This document shows positions 54,471 through 63,619 of a DNA stretch of 64,000 nt, in pieces. The stretch lies in assembly GCA_965212145.1 (NCBI GenBank), contig CBDBUY010000001.1, positions 1-64,000 on the forward strand, in the 5' to 3' direction. The position numbers were made by a program, and so were the translations under genes. Position 1 is the first letter of the stretch. Every line of letters starts with the position of its first letter. Source of the DNA: JAAEPI01 sp965212145. GTDB taxonomy: Bacteria; Bacteroidota; Bacteroidia; Cytophagales; Cyclobacteriaceae. The notes below the pieces were generated by a model. The model was not told the origin of the DNA and made no database searches. It saw only the letters and a program-made list of their open reading frames with translations.

Positions 54471-55796
54471 TTGGATATCACGCTCGACAAAATCAACAAA
54501 ACAGAAGCTGTAATTAAAGTTACCCTAACCGAGGAAGATTATCAACCTGCGGTTAATCGTAAGGTAAAAGAATATAGCAAGAAGGCAAATATTAAGGGCT
54601 TCCGAGCTGGTAAGGTGCCGGAGGGTGTCATCAGGAGCATGTATGGCAAGGCATTGAAGGTTGAGGAAGTTCAGCATCTTCTCTCGCACAAGCTCTCAGA
54701 CTATATCAAGGAAAGCGATCTTCAATTTCTTGGAGAGCCTCTCCCTGCTAGGGAAAAAACTGAGTCCATTGATTGGGATAATCAAAAGGAATTCGAATTT
54801 GAATACAACCTTGGATTCGCCACGGAATTTGAGCTACCGATTGATAAAAAAATCAAGGCGGAAAGACATTCGATCAAGGTGGATGATGCGGTAATCAGCG
54901 AGACCATCGAAAATCTGCAGCGTCAATTTGGTGAACCAGAAATAGTCGACGCAGTGGGTGAAAAAGACTACATCCATGGCCCTATCCAATCTGCGGATGG
55001 CGAGTTGGAAAAAGAGGTCAAGATTGACGCAAAGGAATTGGACAAAGGAGCACTGAAGAAATTCAAAGGTGCTAAGGCAGGGGATCAAGTTTCATTGGAG
55101 GCGAAAAAATTCTACAAGAGTCCTACTTTGCTGCAACAGCAACTTGGTCTCACCGATGACGAGTACAAGAAACTAAAGGGCAAGTTGACATTTACTATCA
55201 AAGGTATCGAACGCATTAAGGAGGCCGAAGTGAATCAGGAATTGTTCGACAAGACCTTTGGCAAGGATGCTGTCAAGAGTCTGGATGAATTCAAAGAGAA
55301 GGTTAAGGAGGCCGTAAGCAAAAATTACAAAGCTGAGGAAGAGCAATTTTTCACATACAAGCTCCGTGAACAGTTAATCGAGAAAGCCAAAATAGAACTG
55401 CCTGATAATTTCCTTCAGAAATGGTTGAAGGAAACCAATGATGAAATGACTGACGAAGTTCTTGAGAAAGAGTATTCGTCCTATGCTAAGGAATTGAAAT
55501 GGTCATTGATTCGAAATCATGTCGTGAAGAACCAGGAGATCAAAGTAGAGAATGAAGAGGTGATCAACGAGGCGAAGAATATGATTCGCCAGCAGTTTGG
55601 AGCATCTGGCATTTCAGATGGTTTGGAGGATCAATTAGATTCTTTTGCGCAGAACTACCTTCAGGGAGAGAATGGTGACAACTACATGAAGGTCTACAAC
55701 CAGGTCCAAAACAAAAGAGTGATGGATCACATCATGTCAGAAATCACCATCAAGGAGAAGGAAGTTAGTCTGGAGGCCTTTAGAAAGTTAGTCTAA
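54471..55796 (+). CDS. tig: Trigger factor
   Basis: The 441-residue protein starts at a TTG codon (TTGGATATC); no in-frame ATG or GTG start is better. Its N-terminus MDITLDKINKTEAVIKVTLTEEDYQPAVNRKVKEY with the ribosome-binding GFRAGKVP signature (residues about 44-51) defines trigger factor. The peptidyl-prolyl isomerase-like middle domain appears degenerate, and the C-terminal helical domain is present. It works on the ribosome exit tunnel. It ends in TAATG, coupling to the Spx/ArsC-like gene. The start is 87 bases after the tRNA. Confidence 0.95.
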   Translation: MDITLDKINKTEAVIKVTLTEEDYQPAVNRKVKEYSKKANIKGFRAGKVPEGVIRSMYGKALKVEEVQHLLSHKLSDYIKESDLQFLGEPLPAREKTESIDWDNQKEFEFEYNLGFATEFELPIDKKIKAERHSIKVDDAVISETIENLQRQFGEPEIVDAVGEKDYIHGPIQSADGELEKEVKIDAKELDKGALKKFKGAKAGDQVSLEAKKFYKSPTLLQQQLGLTDDEYKKLKGKLTFTIKGIERIKEAEVNQELFDKTFGKDAVKSLDEFKEKVKEAVSKNYKAEEEQFFTYKLREQLIEKAKIELPDNFLQKWLKETNDEMTDEVLEKEYSSYAKELKWSLIRNHVVKNQEIKVENEEVINEAKNMIRQQFGASGISDGLEDQLDSFAQNYLQGENGDNYMKVYNQVQNKRVMDHIMSEITIKEKEVSLEAFRKLV

Positions 55797-56149
55797 TGAA
55801 GAAGTATTACCATCTGGCGAATTGTACTACTTGCCAGCGGATCTTGGCCGAACTTGGTGATTTGATTTCTGATTTTAAGGAACATGAAATCAAGTCTAAT
55901 CCAATGTCTACCCAGGACTTAGATGAGATGAAAAAGAGAAGTGGCTCGTATGAGTCACTTTTTAGCCGAAGGGCCATGAAGTACAAGTCAATGGGATTGG
56001 CTGATCAAAATCTTACAGAAGATGATTATGGGAAATTGATTCAAGAGGAATATACCTTCCTAAAAAGGCCGGTATTCATTGTAGATGATCAAATATTCGT
56101 TGGTAACAGCAAGAAAGAAATTGAGAGACTGAAAAAGAGCCTCAGTTAG
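55796..56149 (+). CDS. Spx/ArsC-family protein
   Basis: The 117-residue protein has an ArsC/Spx thioredoxin-like fold with an N-terminal NCTTCQRILAEL (Cys-x-x-Cys), the central LFSRRAMKYKSMGL and the C-terminal KRPVFIVDDQIFVGNSKKEIERL. The CxxC, rather than the single cysteine of arsenate reductases, resembles Spx. However, Spx is mainly a Firmicutes transcription regulator, so I keep the call to the family. It overlaps tig by one base (TAATG), hinting at a role in protein quality or redox control. Confidence 0.85.
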   Translation: MKKYYHLANCTTCQRILAELGDLISDFKEHEIKSNPMSTQDLDEMKKRSGSYESLFSRRAMKYKSMGLADQNLTEDDYGKLIQEEYTFLKRPVFIVDDQIFVGNSKKEIERLKKSLS

Positions 56150-56519
56150 ACTCAGAGTTCGCTCTCATTAATAACTCAGCCTTCGCAATTGACTCGGGCT
56201 TCTTTTCTACACAGAGACCGAAAAAGATATCTGCAGCCATTTTTCTAATCATGAAAATACGGCCCGTATTGGAACAGTTTGCTGAGTAGAAATTGGCCTT
56301 TTGAGATTCTTGAACGAGTCTAGCAAGGCCCTTCTCTCGATTCAATTTTAACACCTCTCCCTCTAGTTTTTCATTTACCTCAGACTGGAATAGAAATCTA
56401 TTTTCGCCAGCGTCAAAAACGTAAGAGTATGCTCCGCTAACGTTTGCGGACAGTTTCTGAAATGCCTTACTGATAGTTGTCTTTGACAAAACGATTAGCT
56501 TATTTCTCAAAGCTAGCAA
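56142..56519 (-). CDS. Hypothetical protein beside a two-component system
   Basis: This 125-residue protein has no signal peptide or obvious membrane segment. Visible features are a helical N-terminus (LVLSKTTISKAFQKLSANVSG, written from the translation), GAYSYVFDAGENRFLFQSEVNEKLEGEVL and two cysteines (SANCSNTG and FFGLCVEKK). I do not recognise a family; an LC7-like fold is thinkable but not supported. It is downstream of the NarL-type regulator gene on the same strand with a 54-base gap, and its end overlaps the convergent Spx-like gene by eight bases. A small partner of the two-component proteins is possible. Confidence 0.6.
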   Translation of the reverse strand: MLALRNKLIVLSKTTISKAFQKLSANVSGAYSYVFDAGENRFLFQSEVNEKLEGEVLKLNREKGLARLVQESQKANFYSANCSNTGRIFMIRKMAADIFFGLCVEKKPESIAKAELLMRANSESN

Positions 56520-56573
56520 GACAAACAGGTGTTTATTATTCGGGGTTCTAACGCTTTTAGATAGGCATAAAAC

Positions 56574-57218
56574 CTACTCTATTAGTTTCTTTTCCATCGC
56601 TTTCCGAATTAGCTCAGCGGTATTTCGAGCCTCTACTTTCTTCATGATATTGGCTCTGTGTGCCTCTACAGTTCGTTCACTAATGAACAGTTCCTCGGCC
56701 ACTTCGAAATTTATTTTCCCTTGAGCAATGAGGTTGAGAACCTCTTTTTCACGCTTGGTCAAACTCACTTCTTCTATTTCTTTTTTTCTGGTCTTTTGTC
56801 TTTTGTGAGCATTAAGTGCCAGATTGATCACTTCTTTACTGAAGTACTTTTCACCTGAATGAACCTTGTCAATCGCATCCCGTATTTCATCCGCTACACT
56901 ATCCTTTACTACGTAACCCATTATATCCTGATTAAGGCATTCCAGAATATACTCCTCATCCTTGTGCATGCTCAGAATGATAATCTTAATGGTCGGGTAG
57001 TGCTCCTTCAGAAACGCGGATGCTTCTAAACCATTCATTTCTGGTAAGGAAATGTCCATAATAATTATATCCGGTTTCTCTCCTGCTTCCAGTGCATCAA
57101 AAGCAAATCTGGGTCGATCAAATTCATTGATCACGTTGTAGTTTTCTGATTGCAACAATGACTTAATCCCGCCACGTATCAGTTCATGATCTTCAACAAG
57201 AAAAAGTTTAATTGCCAT
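56574..57218 (-). CDS. NarL/FixJ-type response regulator
   Basis: The 214-residue protein has a receiver domain with E9-D10, phospho-acceptor Asp55 (IIIMDISLPEMNG), SM in place of the usual T/S and K (YVVKDSV). A LuxR-type helix-turn-helix follows (LTKREKEVLNLIAQGKINFEVAEELFISERTVEAHRANIMKKV). It is a DNA-binding transcription regulator. Its start overlaps the end of the kinase gene by 11 bases, so the two form a genuine cognate pair. Confidence 0.95.
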   Translation of the reverse strand: MAIKLFLVEDHELIRGGIKSLLQSENYNVINEFDRPRFAFDALEAGEKPDIIIMDISLPEMNGLEASAFLKEHYPTIKIIILSMHKDEEYILECLNQDIMGYVVKDSVADEIRDAIDKVHSGEKYFSKEVINLALNAHKRQKTRKKEIEEVSLTKREKEVLNLIAQGKINFEVAEELFISERTVEAHRANIMKKVEARNTAELIRKAMEKKLIE

Positions 57219-58584
57219 CCGGAATTGGTATAGTTATTAGAAGCATGGTGCCACTTTCCTTGTTCGAATCTAAGGTGAATTTACCATTCATGCTGTGAAC
57301 ACGATATTCGATGTTCTCGAGCCCATGGTGAGGATCTGTGCCTGTAATGAGATTGGGATCATATCCGATTCCGTCATCTTCTATAGTCAGTTGAATTTCC
57401 TTCTTCATGCCTAGAAGCTGAATGGTAGCATTTTTAGCCTGAGAGTGTTTCAAAATATTACTCAGTGCTTCTTGTATGATTCTGTATAAGTGTGTTTTAA
57501 AATATGAGTTTAATGAAGGCAGGTCGCTGCTCCCGAATTGAAAATTTATTTCTGAAATATCATCGATTTGATCTAGCAGTTTTTCTACGTTTTTCTCAAG
57601 AGTGAAGTCGTTCAATCGACTTGGGTGCAGGTTTTCTGTGACATTTCTTATTTCTTTCAATGTCTGCTCTATTATGCTTTCTAACTTCTGTTTTTCTTCA
57701 TTATCAGAAAGTCCCTTGACGTTCAACTTCAAAAGGTTGATCAACTGCCCCACACCGTCATGAATCTCCCGAGACAACCTGTTTCTCTCGTTCTCCTGTC
57801 CTTCTATGAGAGATGCGATCCTGCGATGTTCCATTTCGCTATGGAGATTTCGAGCGTTGACTCTATCGGTAATATCTCGAAGAGTTATTAGGACATGTTT
57901 TGAGTTCCTTACCTCAACCTCCTTCACCACCACATCCCCGATTGGAATCGTTTTGTTCTTACTTCTGAATTCAAGTTCCGAATTAGAAGCAAGTCCCTTG
58001 AATCCTGTAAGGCTAAGGTGTGCCCCAGAGTCATCATACAGTGGTAAAACGGAAGAAATTTCCTTCCCCAGGGCGTCTTTAAATGATGTTGCAAGTAATT
58101 CCTCGGCTGGTTTATTTAAGTAAAAGATGCTTCCTTCTTCATCCAGCAGAAAAAATGACTGATCAATTGAGTTAATCGATGCTTGGAACAGGTCGCGATT
58201 GTTTTTAACCGCGTTCTCGGCCCTTGCCTTATGTATCGCAACTTTAATATTGGAAAGGAGTTCGATCTCATTGAACGGCTTAACGATATAGCCATGAGGT
58301 TCACTATTCTTAACGCGATCCAGTGTTCCGTCATCAGTTAATGCTGTTAGAAAAATTATCGGTACATCCGACTCCTGCTTGATCTGCATTGCTGCCTGAA
58401 TCCCATCATCCTGGGTTTCCATCATGATATCCATCAGAATCAAATCCGGTTCGACTTCAGTGGACTTCTCAATGGCCTCTTGACCTGTAAATGCAGAATA
58501 CACGTCATAACCGGCTACTTCCAGTGTCTTACAGATGTGTTGATTAACAATAATTGAATCTTCACTGACGAGTACCTTGTGCAT
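57208..58584 (-). CDS. Hybrid-type histidine kinase: REC-PAS-HisKA_3-HATPase
   Basis: A 458-residue soluble kinase. Residues about 3-118 are a receiver domain with E8-D9, Asp52 (LILMDIMM), FLTA and YIVKPF. A PAS domain follows (SINSIDQSFFLLDEEGSIFYLNKPAEELL). HisKA_3 is represented by LSREIHDGVGQLINLLKLNV with the phospho-accepting His. HATPase is represented by LYRIIQEALSNILKHSQA and DDGIGYDP. No membrane segment is present. The order receiver first, then kinase, suggests it takes a signal from another phosphoprotein and passes it on to the NarL-type regulator downstream (11-base overlap). Confidence 0.93.
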   Translation of the reverse strand: MHKVLVSEDSIIVNQHICKTLEVAGYDVYSAFTGQEAIEKSTEVEPDLILMDIMMETQDDGIQAAMQIKQESDVPIIFLTALTDDGTLDRVKNSEPHGYIVKPFNEIELLSNIKVAIHKARAENAVKNNRDLFQASINSIDQSFFLLDEEGSIFYLNKPAEELLATSFKDALGKEISSVLPLYDDSGAHLSLTGFKGLASNSELEFRSKNKTIPIGDVVVKEVEVRNSKHVLITLRDITDRVNARNLHSEMEHRRIASLIEGQENERNRLSREIHDGVGQLINLLKLNVKGLSDNEEKQKLESIIEQTLKEIRNVTENLHPSRLNDFTLEKNVEKLLDQIDDISEINFQFGSSDLPSLNSYFKTHLYRIIQEALSNILKHSQAKNATIQLLGMKKEIQLTIEDDGIGYDPNLITGTDPHHGLENIEYRVHSMNGKFTLDSNKESGTMLLITIPIPDGN

Positions 58585-58607
58585 ATTTTCTTGGGGGTGG
58601 CTTATGT

Positions 58608-58615
58608 CAAATATA
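58608..58615 (-). promoter_or_regulatory. Possible -7 box of the kinase-regulator operon
   Basis: TATATTTG on the minus strand, 24 bases before the kinase ATG, fits the TAnnTTTG consensus. A TTG at the right distance upstream is absent, so this is tentative. Confidence 0.4.
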
Positions 58616-58662
58616 GGGGATATCTCCTGTTAATTCCTTAGTTTTAAATAAGCAAAAAACCT

Positions 58663-59256
58663 ATGAAAAATATACAGGTAAATGTCTTCTCTAGGAACCC
58701 AATGATTGCTAATTGGCTGGAGGGAAACTGCGACACACTTGGATGGAATGCATCCTCAAGTGAATCACTGAGTTCAGGATCCATAGCATTAGTTGATGTT
58801 TCCTCAAAAGATGAAATTGAAAGGATTGAGGAATGCGAGAATAAGAAGATCCCAGTCGTGATTTTTAGTCGACTAATAGAAAGTAAGTTGCTTGGTATTC
58901 TATTTGAAAGGGAAATAAACGGCTTCATTCATATGAGCAGCACTCAAGGGGCCATTCAGGCGACTCTGGAAGCAGCCGCCAAAAAGGAACAGTATTTTGA
59001 TGAAAAAATCCTGACTTTTATTTTATCAAACAAGTACAGGGATATTTATGACTCGATTTCTTCTTTGTCTAATCGGGAATTGGAAATCGTAGATGGCATC
59101 ATGAATGAATTAACAAATGATGAAATAGCTGAACAATTTGATCTTAGTGTCAGAACAGTCAATGCCCATAAAAGAAATATTCTTCAAAAATTGAAGGCAA
59201 GAAGCCTGGTCGGGGTTGCTAAAATGATGATGACCTATTCTCTTAGGTATTCTTAA
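58663..59256 (+). CDS. LuxR-type regulator with atypical receiver domain
   Basis: The 197-residue protein has a C-terminal LuxR HTH (LSNRELEIVDGIMNELTNDEIAEQFDLSVRTVNAHKRNILQKLKARS) and an N-terminal part with receiver-like secondary structure. The usual acidic pair is missing (NVFSRN), the phospho-Asp may survive (IALVDVSS), and the lysine is replaced by histidine (FIHMSS). It may thus be phosphorylation-independent or sense another signal. It is divergent from the REC-PAS kinase gene (78-base gap) and converges on the eight-PAS kinase gene with 14 bases of overlap. Confidence 0.85.
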   Translation: MKNIQVNVFSRNPMIANWLEGNCDTLGWNASSSESLSSGSIALVDVSSKDEIERIEECENKKIPVVIFSRLIESKLLGILFEREINGFIHMSSTQGAIQATLEAAAKKEQYFDEKILTFILSNKYRDIYDSISSLSNRELEIVDGIMNELTNDEIAEQFDLSVRTVNAHKRNILQKLKARSLVGVAKMMMTYSLRYS

Positions 59257-62200
59257 AAATCACCCTAAATCCATTTTCCTCGTGCAATGTCAATTTACCA
59301 TCTAATTGGGTAGTGAATGTTTTGATGAGAGACAGTCCTAAACTAGACAATTTCCTCTCCAGCACGTCATCAGGAATTTCATGACCTGTGTTCGTCACCT
59401 CGAGTACACTATCTGCTTGATTTCTGATGAATTTGACGGTGACGCTTCCCGAATCCAAATCTTTGAAGCCGTGTTTAAAGGCATTAGCTACTAATTCACT
59501 AACTATCAATCCGCATAATAATGCCGTGTCTACATTCATTTTGCTGGAATCCGCCTCGACATTGATGACGAACTCTTTTCCTCCTAGAAGAGCATTTAAT
59601 CCGCTGAGAAGGTGATCGAGGTATTCGGAGATTTCTATTTCTGAGACGTTATAGAACCTATAGAGTTGATCATGGACCACCGCCATTGATTTGATACGGA
59701 GTGTACATTCATCGAAAATAAGTTTTGACTCCTTATCATTAAGGTCCAGCGCTTTTAGAGCCAAGATCGATGAAATCATCTGCATGTTATTTTTCACTCG
59801 ATGATGTACTTCTTTCACCAGGATATCCTTTTCCTTTAGTGAAGCTTCTATTTGATTTAAGAGTTCTTTGTCCTTAGTGATATCAATAACAACTCCGATC
59901 ATTTTTTCCGGCTGACCTGACTCCCCCGATATCATTCGAGTCAAGGACCTATAATGCCTTATTTTTCCGTGATAGATCACTCGGAAATCATGATCAATGA
60001 GTTCTTTTTGCGCGTCTAACTCATCTTTTATCTGGATGAGAATTGGTCCGTCTTCTTCGTGAAATATTTCGCTGATCTTCTTCCAACTGTCAAGCGTTTC
60101 TCCTTTGGGCAGATCAAACAGCTCGTACATTGTTTCCTCGTATAGAATGGCACCTGTTTTTAGGTCCTTTTCCCAGACGCCAATGTTTGCACTGGTCATT
60201 GCAAGCGTAAGCCGGTCAGACAACCCTTGAATCTCCAATTCTGCCAATTTACTCTTTGTAACGTCCTGCACGGTCCCGACAAATTTGACCGCTCTACCAT
60301 CCCTCATGACTGTCCTTCCCAAACATGACAACCAAACAATATTCTTAGATTTGAGCGTGACAGCTCTCACTATAATCTCCAAATCCTTACCTTGAAAAAT
60401 CGTGTCCTTTAAGTGGTTGTATACACGTTCGAATTCTCCGTCTAACAGTACATCCTTTAGGATGTCAACTTTCTTTTGTTCTGGCTTGTCAATTTCAAGG
60501 ACTTCATCAAATACGCTGGATGAAGTAAATGAACCATCCTCCACATTCAGCTCGAAACTGCCTATCCTGGCTATGGCTTGAGCTTCGATAAGATCTTGCC
60601 GGTTTTTCTTGAGTTGCCTTTCTGCCTTTTTGAGAGGGGTTACATCTGAGACAACAGCCAGTGATCTGGAACTTCGAGTTCCTTTTCCTTCTTCTATTGC
60701 CGATAGGATTGTTTCTAAAACTCGCCCCGATTTGGTGACGAAATGGTAGGACACATCATAAATGGATCCTTTCTCAAAAAATACTGGAAGAATTATTTCA
60801 GCGTCTTTCTTGGAATCCTCGGTAAGGAAATCACGTAAGTTTCTGCCAATAACTTCGTGCCTTTGGTAGCCTAATTTCTCAAGCCAGAAATTACTAACAC
60901 TCACCAATTTCCCAGAAGGATCTATGGAGTGCATCATGACAGGCGTTAGATTATAAATATTTCGGTAATTGCTAAGTGACTCCTCAAGCGCTTTTTCTAC
61001 ACGTTTCCTCACAGTGATTTCTTGAAGTGTAATGATCATGTCCCCACCCTCATGAAGCTTGGAGGCTCGTATTGAAAACCAATTCTCTGTTCGTTGGCCC
61101 AGCTTAATTTCCATCTCAAAGTCGGATGAGTCTCCGTTAATTAAAGAGTGAATTCCCTGATTAACTACATGTTGGTGAACTCTGGACATTGCGGAAAAAA
61201 AATTTCGTCCTGGACGGGCGCTTTTCCAATTGGAGAACCGATTGATAATCTTACGCCAAACAGCATTTATTTGGAGGATTTTTCCTTTATAATCGATCAC
61301 CATAAGTCCTATTGCAAGAGCATTAATAATCTCATGTTGATATTCTTCGCTCTGTTTTAACTTATCGATTGCCACCTTCCGCTTTGTGATGTCTTCCAGA
61401 ATGTAGACCAGATGCCGTTGATCAGTTAGTGGATCTGTATAGGCGGAAAGGTTAAGTCTTACAAAAAGAACCCTTCCTGACTTATGAAGATATTTGACTT
61501 CAGCCTCATGCTTCTTGGAATCTTCCCCTTCCAAATTCTTTAACAATGCCTCGCTCTCTAATCTGAAATCCGGATGCAACACGCTGGAATGTTTCACTCC
61601 TTTTTCAATTTCTTTGATTGTCAGGCCAAGCATCTGACGCGACCGCTTGTTAGCATTTAAGAAAATTCCTTCCTCATCGGTAATGATCACACCATGCCCC
61701 GCTTCCTCAAAGACACTGCGAAATTTCAGTTCATTGGATTTGATTTCTGCCAATGCTCTCTGCCGATCAGTAATGTCATCAATAATCCCGATAATCATAG
61801 GTTCGCCTGTGGCTGGATCTTGGAATTTAGAACTGCTAATACTCACCCAAATGGTGCTGCCGTCTTTTCTCAGGTATCGCTTTTGGGAATTCACGGTCTT
61901 TAAACTGCCTTCAAAAAAACCATTCAGCCTCGTGTTTGTATCCGCTAAATCTGCCGGGTGAGTGATTTCCTGAACTGACAATTTCTCGACAATTTCGTTT
62001 CTCTTATAGCCTAGCATCTGAAGGCCTAACTTATTCATGTCTCGGATCATGCCATTCGTGTCTGCGATGGCCATACCATGCCCGGCATTTTCAAACAGAT
62101 TATGAAACCGTGCTTCGCTATTCTTCAGATGCGATTCCGCTTTCTTTATCAAAGTAGTGTCCTCGCTTAAGACGACTACCAGATCGACTTGGCCGTTCTT

Positions 62201-62917
62201 GTCCAGTAACGGGAAATATCTGGTATTTACCCATCGTCTAGTCTCAGGCATTGGAGCTGGACTAAACTCTATCGCATCAACATTCCCCTTTTTTCCATTC
62301 AGGGCCTTTTTGAATTCTTTATCATACCCTCCCTTCAGCATGGCCTTGTCCTTCATGACATTGTACCAGCCAACTACCTCACTTGATTTTAATCCCCATA
62401 TTTTTTCCCACGCCTTGTTAGCTTCAATCAGGGTGCCTTCTCTGTTATAAATCTGAATTCCTACAGGCGCTTCATCGAACAACAATCTAAATCTGGTAGC
62501 ATTTTGAGTTTCTGCTTCAACCTCTTTTGAAATGGGGTATTCAAAAAAACTAACGGCGAAATAATTGGCTGTGTCCGGCAATTGTGAACATGCCACTTTT
62601 AACCATTTCTTGGGCTTATTGCCGATACCAATAATTTGGTTCTTGATGATTTGTCCTTTTAGGCCTCTCGATATTGGATGATCCTGCAAGTCAAAGCCGT
62701 TGTTGGATGAATCTGTTGCTTCTGGAAAGCAATCGTCCATTGATTGTCGAATTTTAACTTCAGGTACAATCTCCTGTGCGGATTCATTGAAGTACACCAC
62801 CTCACCTTTTTTATCAAAAAGAATAACTCCTGAACCAATGGCATCTAAATAGGATAAGGCCGATGATTTCAGAACGTCGGTTTTTTCGAGGCGTTTGGAG
62901 TCTTTTAGGTCTGTCAT
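59243..62917 (-). CDS. Histidine kinase with eight PAS domains (HisKA_2)
   Basis: The 1224-residue protein is cytoplasmic, with no clear membrane segment. I count eight PAS units. They begin near SGVILFDKKGEV, APVGIQIYNREG, AGHGMAIADTNG, AGHGVIITDEEG, ALAIGLMVIDYKG, TPVMMHSIDPSG, ARIGSFELNVEDG and SANIGVWEKDLKTG. The kinase core follows: VKEVHHRVKNNMQMISSILALKA (HisKA_2 His) and a HATPase with SELVANAFKHGF. HisKA_2 kinases are often stand-alone and phosphorylate response regulators. No receiver is attached. The many PAS domains suggest sensing several signals such as redox, light or small ligands. It is divergent from the SiaC gene. Confidence 0.93.
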   Translation of the reverse strand: MTDLKDSKRLEKTDVLKSSALSYLDAIGSGVILFDKKGEVVYFNESAQEIVPEVKIRQSMDDCFPEATDSSNNGFDLQDHPISRGLKGQIIKNQIIGIGNKPKKWLKVACSQLPDTANYFAVSFFEYPISKEVEAETQNATRFRLLFDEAPVGIQIYNREGTLIEANKAWEKIWGLKSSEVVGWYNVMKDKAMLKGGYDKEFKKALNGKKGNVDAIEFSPAPMPETRRWVNTRYFPLLDKNGQVDLVVVLSEDTTLIKKAESHLKNSEARFHNLFENAGHGMAIADTNGMIRDMNKLGLQMLGYKRNEIVEKLSVQEITHPADLADTNTRLNGFFEGSLKTVNSQKRYLRKDGSTIWVSISSSKFQDPATGEPMIIGIIDDITDRQRALAEIKSNELKFRSVFEEAGHGVIITDEEGIFLNANKRSRQMLGLTIKEIEKGVKHSSVLHPDFRLESEALLKNLEGEDSKKHEAEVKYLHKSGRVLFVRLNLSAYTDPLTDQRHLVYILEDITKRKVAIDKLKQSEEYQHEIINALAIGLMVIDYKGKILQINAVWRKIINRFSNWKSARPGRNFFSAMSRVHQHVVNQGIHSLINGDSSDFEMEIKLGQRTENWFSIRASKLHEGGDMIITLQEITVRKRVEKALEESLSNYRNIYNLTPVMMHSIDPSGKLVSVSNFWLEKLGYQRHEVIGRNLRDFLTEDSKKDAEIILPVFFEKGSIYDVSYHFVTKSGRVLETILSAIEEGKGTRSSRSLAVVSDVTPLKKAERQLKKNRQDLIEAQAIARIGSFELNVEDGSFTSSSVFDEVLEIDKPEQKKVDILKDVLLDGEFERVYNHLKDTIFQGKDLEIIVRAVTLKSKNIVWLSCLGRTVMRDGRAVKFVGTVQDVTKSKLAELEIQGLSDRLTLAMTSANIGVWEKDLKTGAILYEETMYELFDLPKGETLDSWKKISEIFHEEDGPILIQIKDELDAQKELIDHDFRVIYHGKIRHYRSLTRMISGESGQPEKMIGVVIDITKDKELLNQIEASLKEKDILVKEVHHRVKNNMQMISSILALKALDLNDKESKLIFDECTLRIKSMAVVHDQLYRFYNVSEIEISEYLDHLLSGLNALLGGKEFVINVEADSSKMNVDTALLCGLIVSELVANAFKHGFKDLDSGSVTVKFIRNQADSVLEVTNTGHEIPDDVLERKLSSLGLSLIKTFTTQLDGKLTLHEENGFRVIFKNT

Positions 62918-63024
62918 TAAGAAATGCTAAGAAAGGTAAAATGTTTAAAACCTGAAATTCACAAATGATTGCAAATTCGACTACTCAAAATGCCTATGGA
63001 AATTTCTGCGGAAGGCTCAAGCTA

Positions 63025-63039
63025 AACACGTCAAGTGTT
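63025..63039. promoter_or_regulatory. Short inverted repeat in the gap before the SiaC gene
   Basis: AACAC and GTGTT are separated by GTCAA, in the 152-base gap between the kinase and the siaC-like gene. It could be an operator. The rest of the gap shows no strong promoter. Confidence 0.3.
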
Positions 63040-63069
63040 CAGTTTACTTTGTAATCAAATAAAAATACT

Positions 63070-63516
63070 ATGTCTTTTCATAAGCCCAGCATCAATTCTT
63101 CCTACGAGCCTCAGAAGCAATTTGGATCTGACGGATGTTCGCTTTTGATTGAGCCCACCAGCATCACCCCATTCGTACAGCTAGATGCTCGAGAGGGTCT
63201 ACTTGCATTTAGAGGAAGGTCATCTCCCAGCGCCTCGCTGGAGTTTTATTATCCGATTATCTCCAGCTTGGATCAGGCATTTATCAATGGCACCACTTCT
63301 CTCACTGCAAATTTTGCTTTCGAGTACTTTAATACCAGCAGTTCAAAATGTTTATTCGACATTCTAAAGAGATTGGCTGAATTCCAGAGAAGCGGAATGG
63401 ACATTAATGTGAACTGGTTTTACGAAGAAGATGATGAAGATATGCGAGAAACTGGGGAAGATTATGAAGATGTATTAGGTTTGGCTTTCAATTTTATTGA
63501 AATAGAAGATTTTTAA
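63070..63516 (+). CDS. SiaC-family (DUF1987) regulatory phosphoprotein
   Basis: The 148-residue protein has the DUF1987 marks: SLLIEPTSITPFVQLD, GLLAFRGRSSPSASLEFYYPII and FEYFNTSSSKCLFDILKRL, with a very acidic C-terminus (EEDDEDMRETGEDYEDVL). In Pseudomonas, SiaC is phosphorylated on a Thr in the equivalent NTSS region by SiaB, and unphosphorylated SiaC activates the diguanylate cyclase SiaD. Thr89 is the corresponding residue here. No SiaA phosphatase, SiaB kinase or cyclase gene is in the window, so the partners are elsewhere. A terminator follows at 63559. Confidence 0.88.
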   Translation: MSFHKPSINSSYEPQKQFGSDGCSLLIEPTSITPFVQLDAREGLLAFRGRSSPSASLEFYYPIISSLDQAFINGTTSLTANFAFEYFNTSSSKCLFDILKRLAEFQRSGMDINVNWFYEEDDEDMRETGEDYEDVLGLAFNFIEIEDF

Positions 63517-63558
63517 GACTATTACGTCCAAGTCAAACAAAGTGTGATTAGAGAAAAG

Positions 63559-63585
63559 GGTACCCGCAATGCGAGTACCTTTTTT
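63559..63585 (+). terminator. Terminator after the SiaC-like gene
   Basis: GGTACCCGC and GCGAGTACC form a stem with one mismatch around AAT, followed by six T's. It ends the siaC transcript and faces the convergent aldolase gene. Confidence 0.82.
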
Positions 63586-63619
63586 ATTTGATCATTTTAA
63601 ATCCTTACAAAAGCTTTTC

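Noticed and set aside
54239..54499. 86-codon leftward frame over tRNA-Leu
   Set aside because: It covers the tRNA and its promoter; no protein signature.
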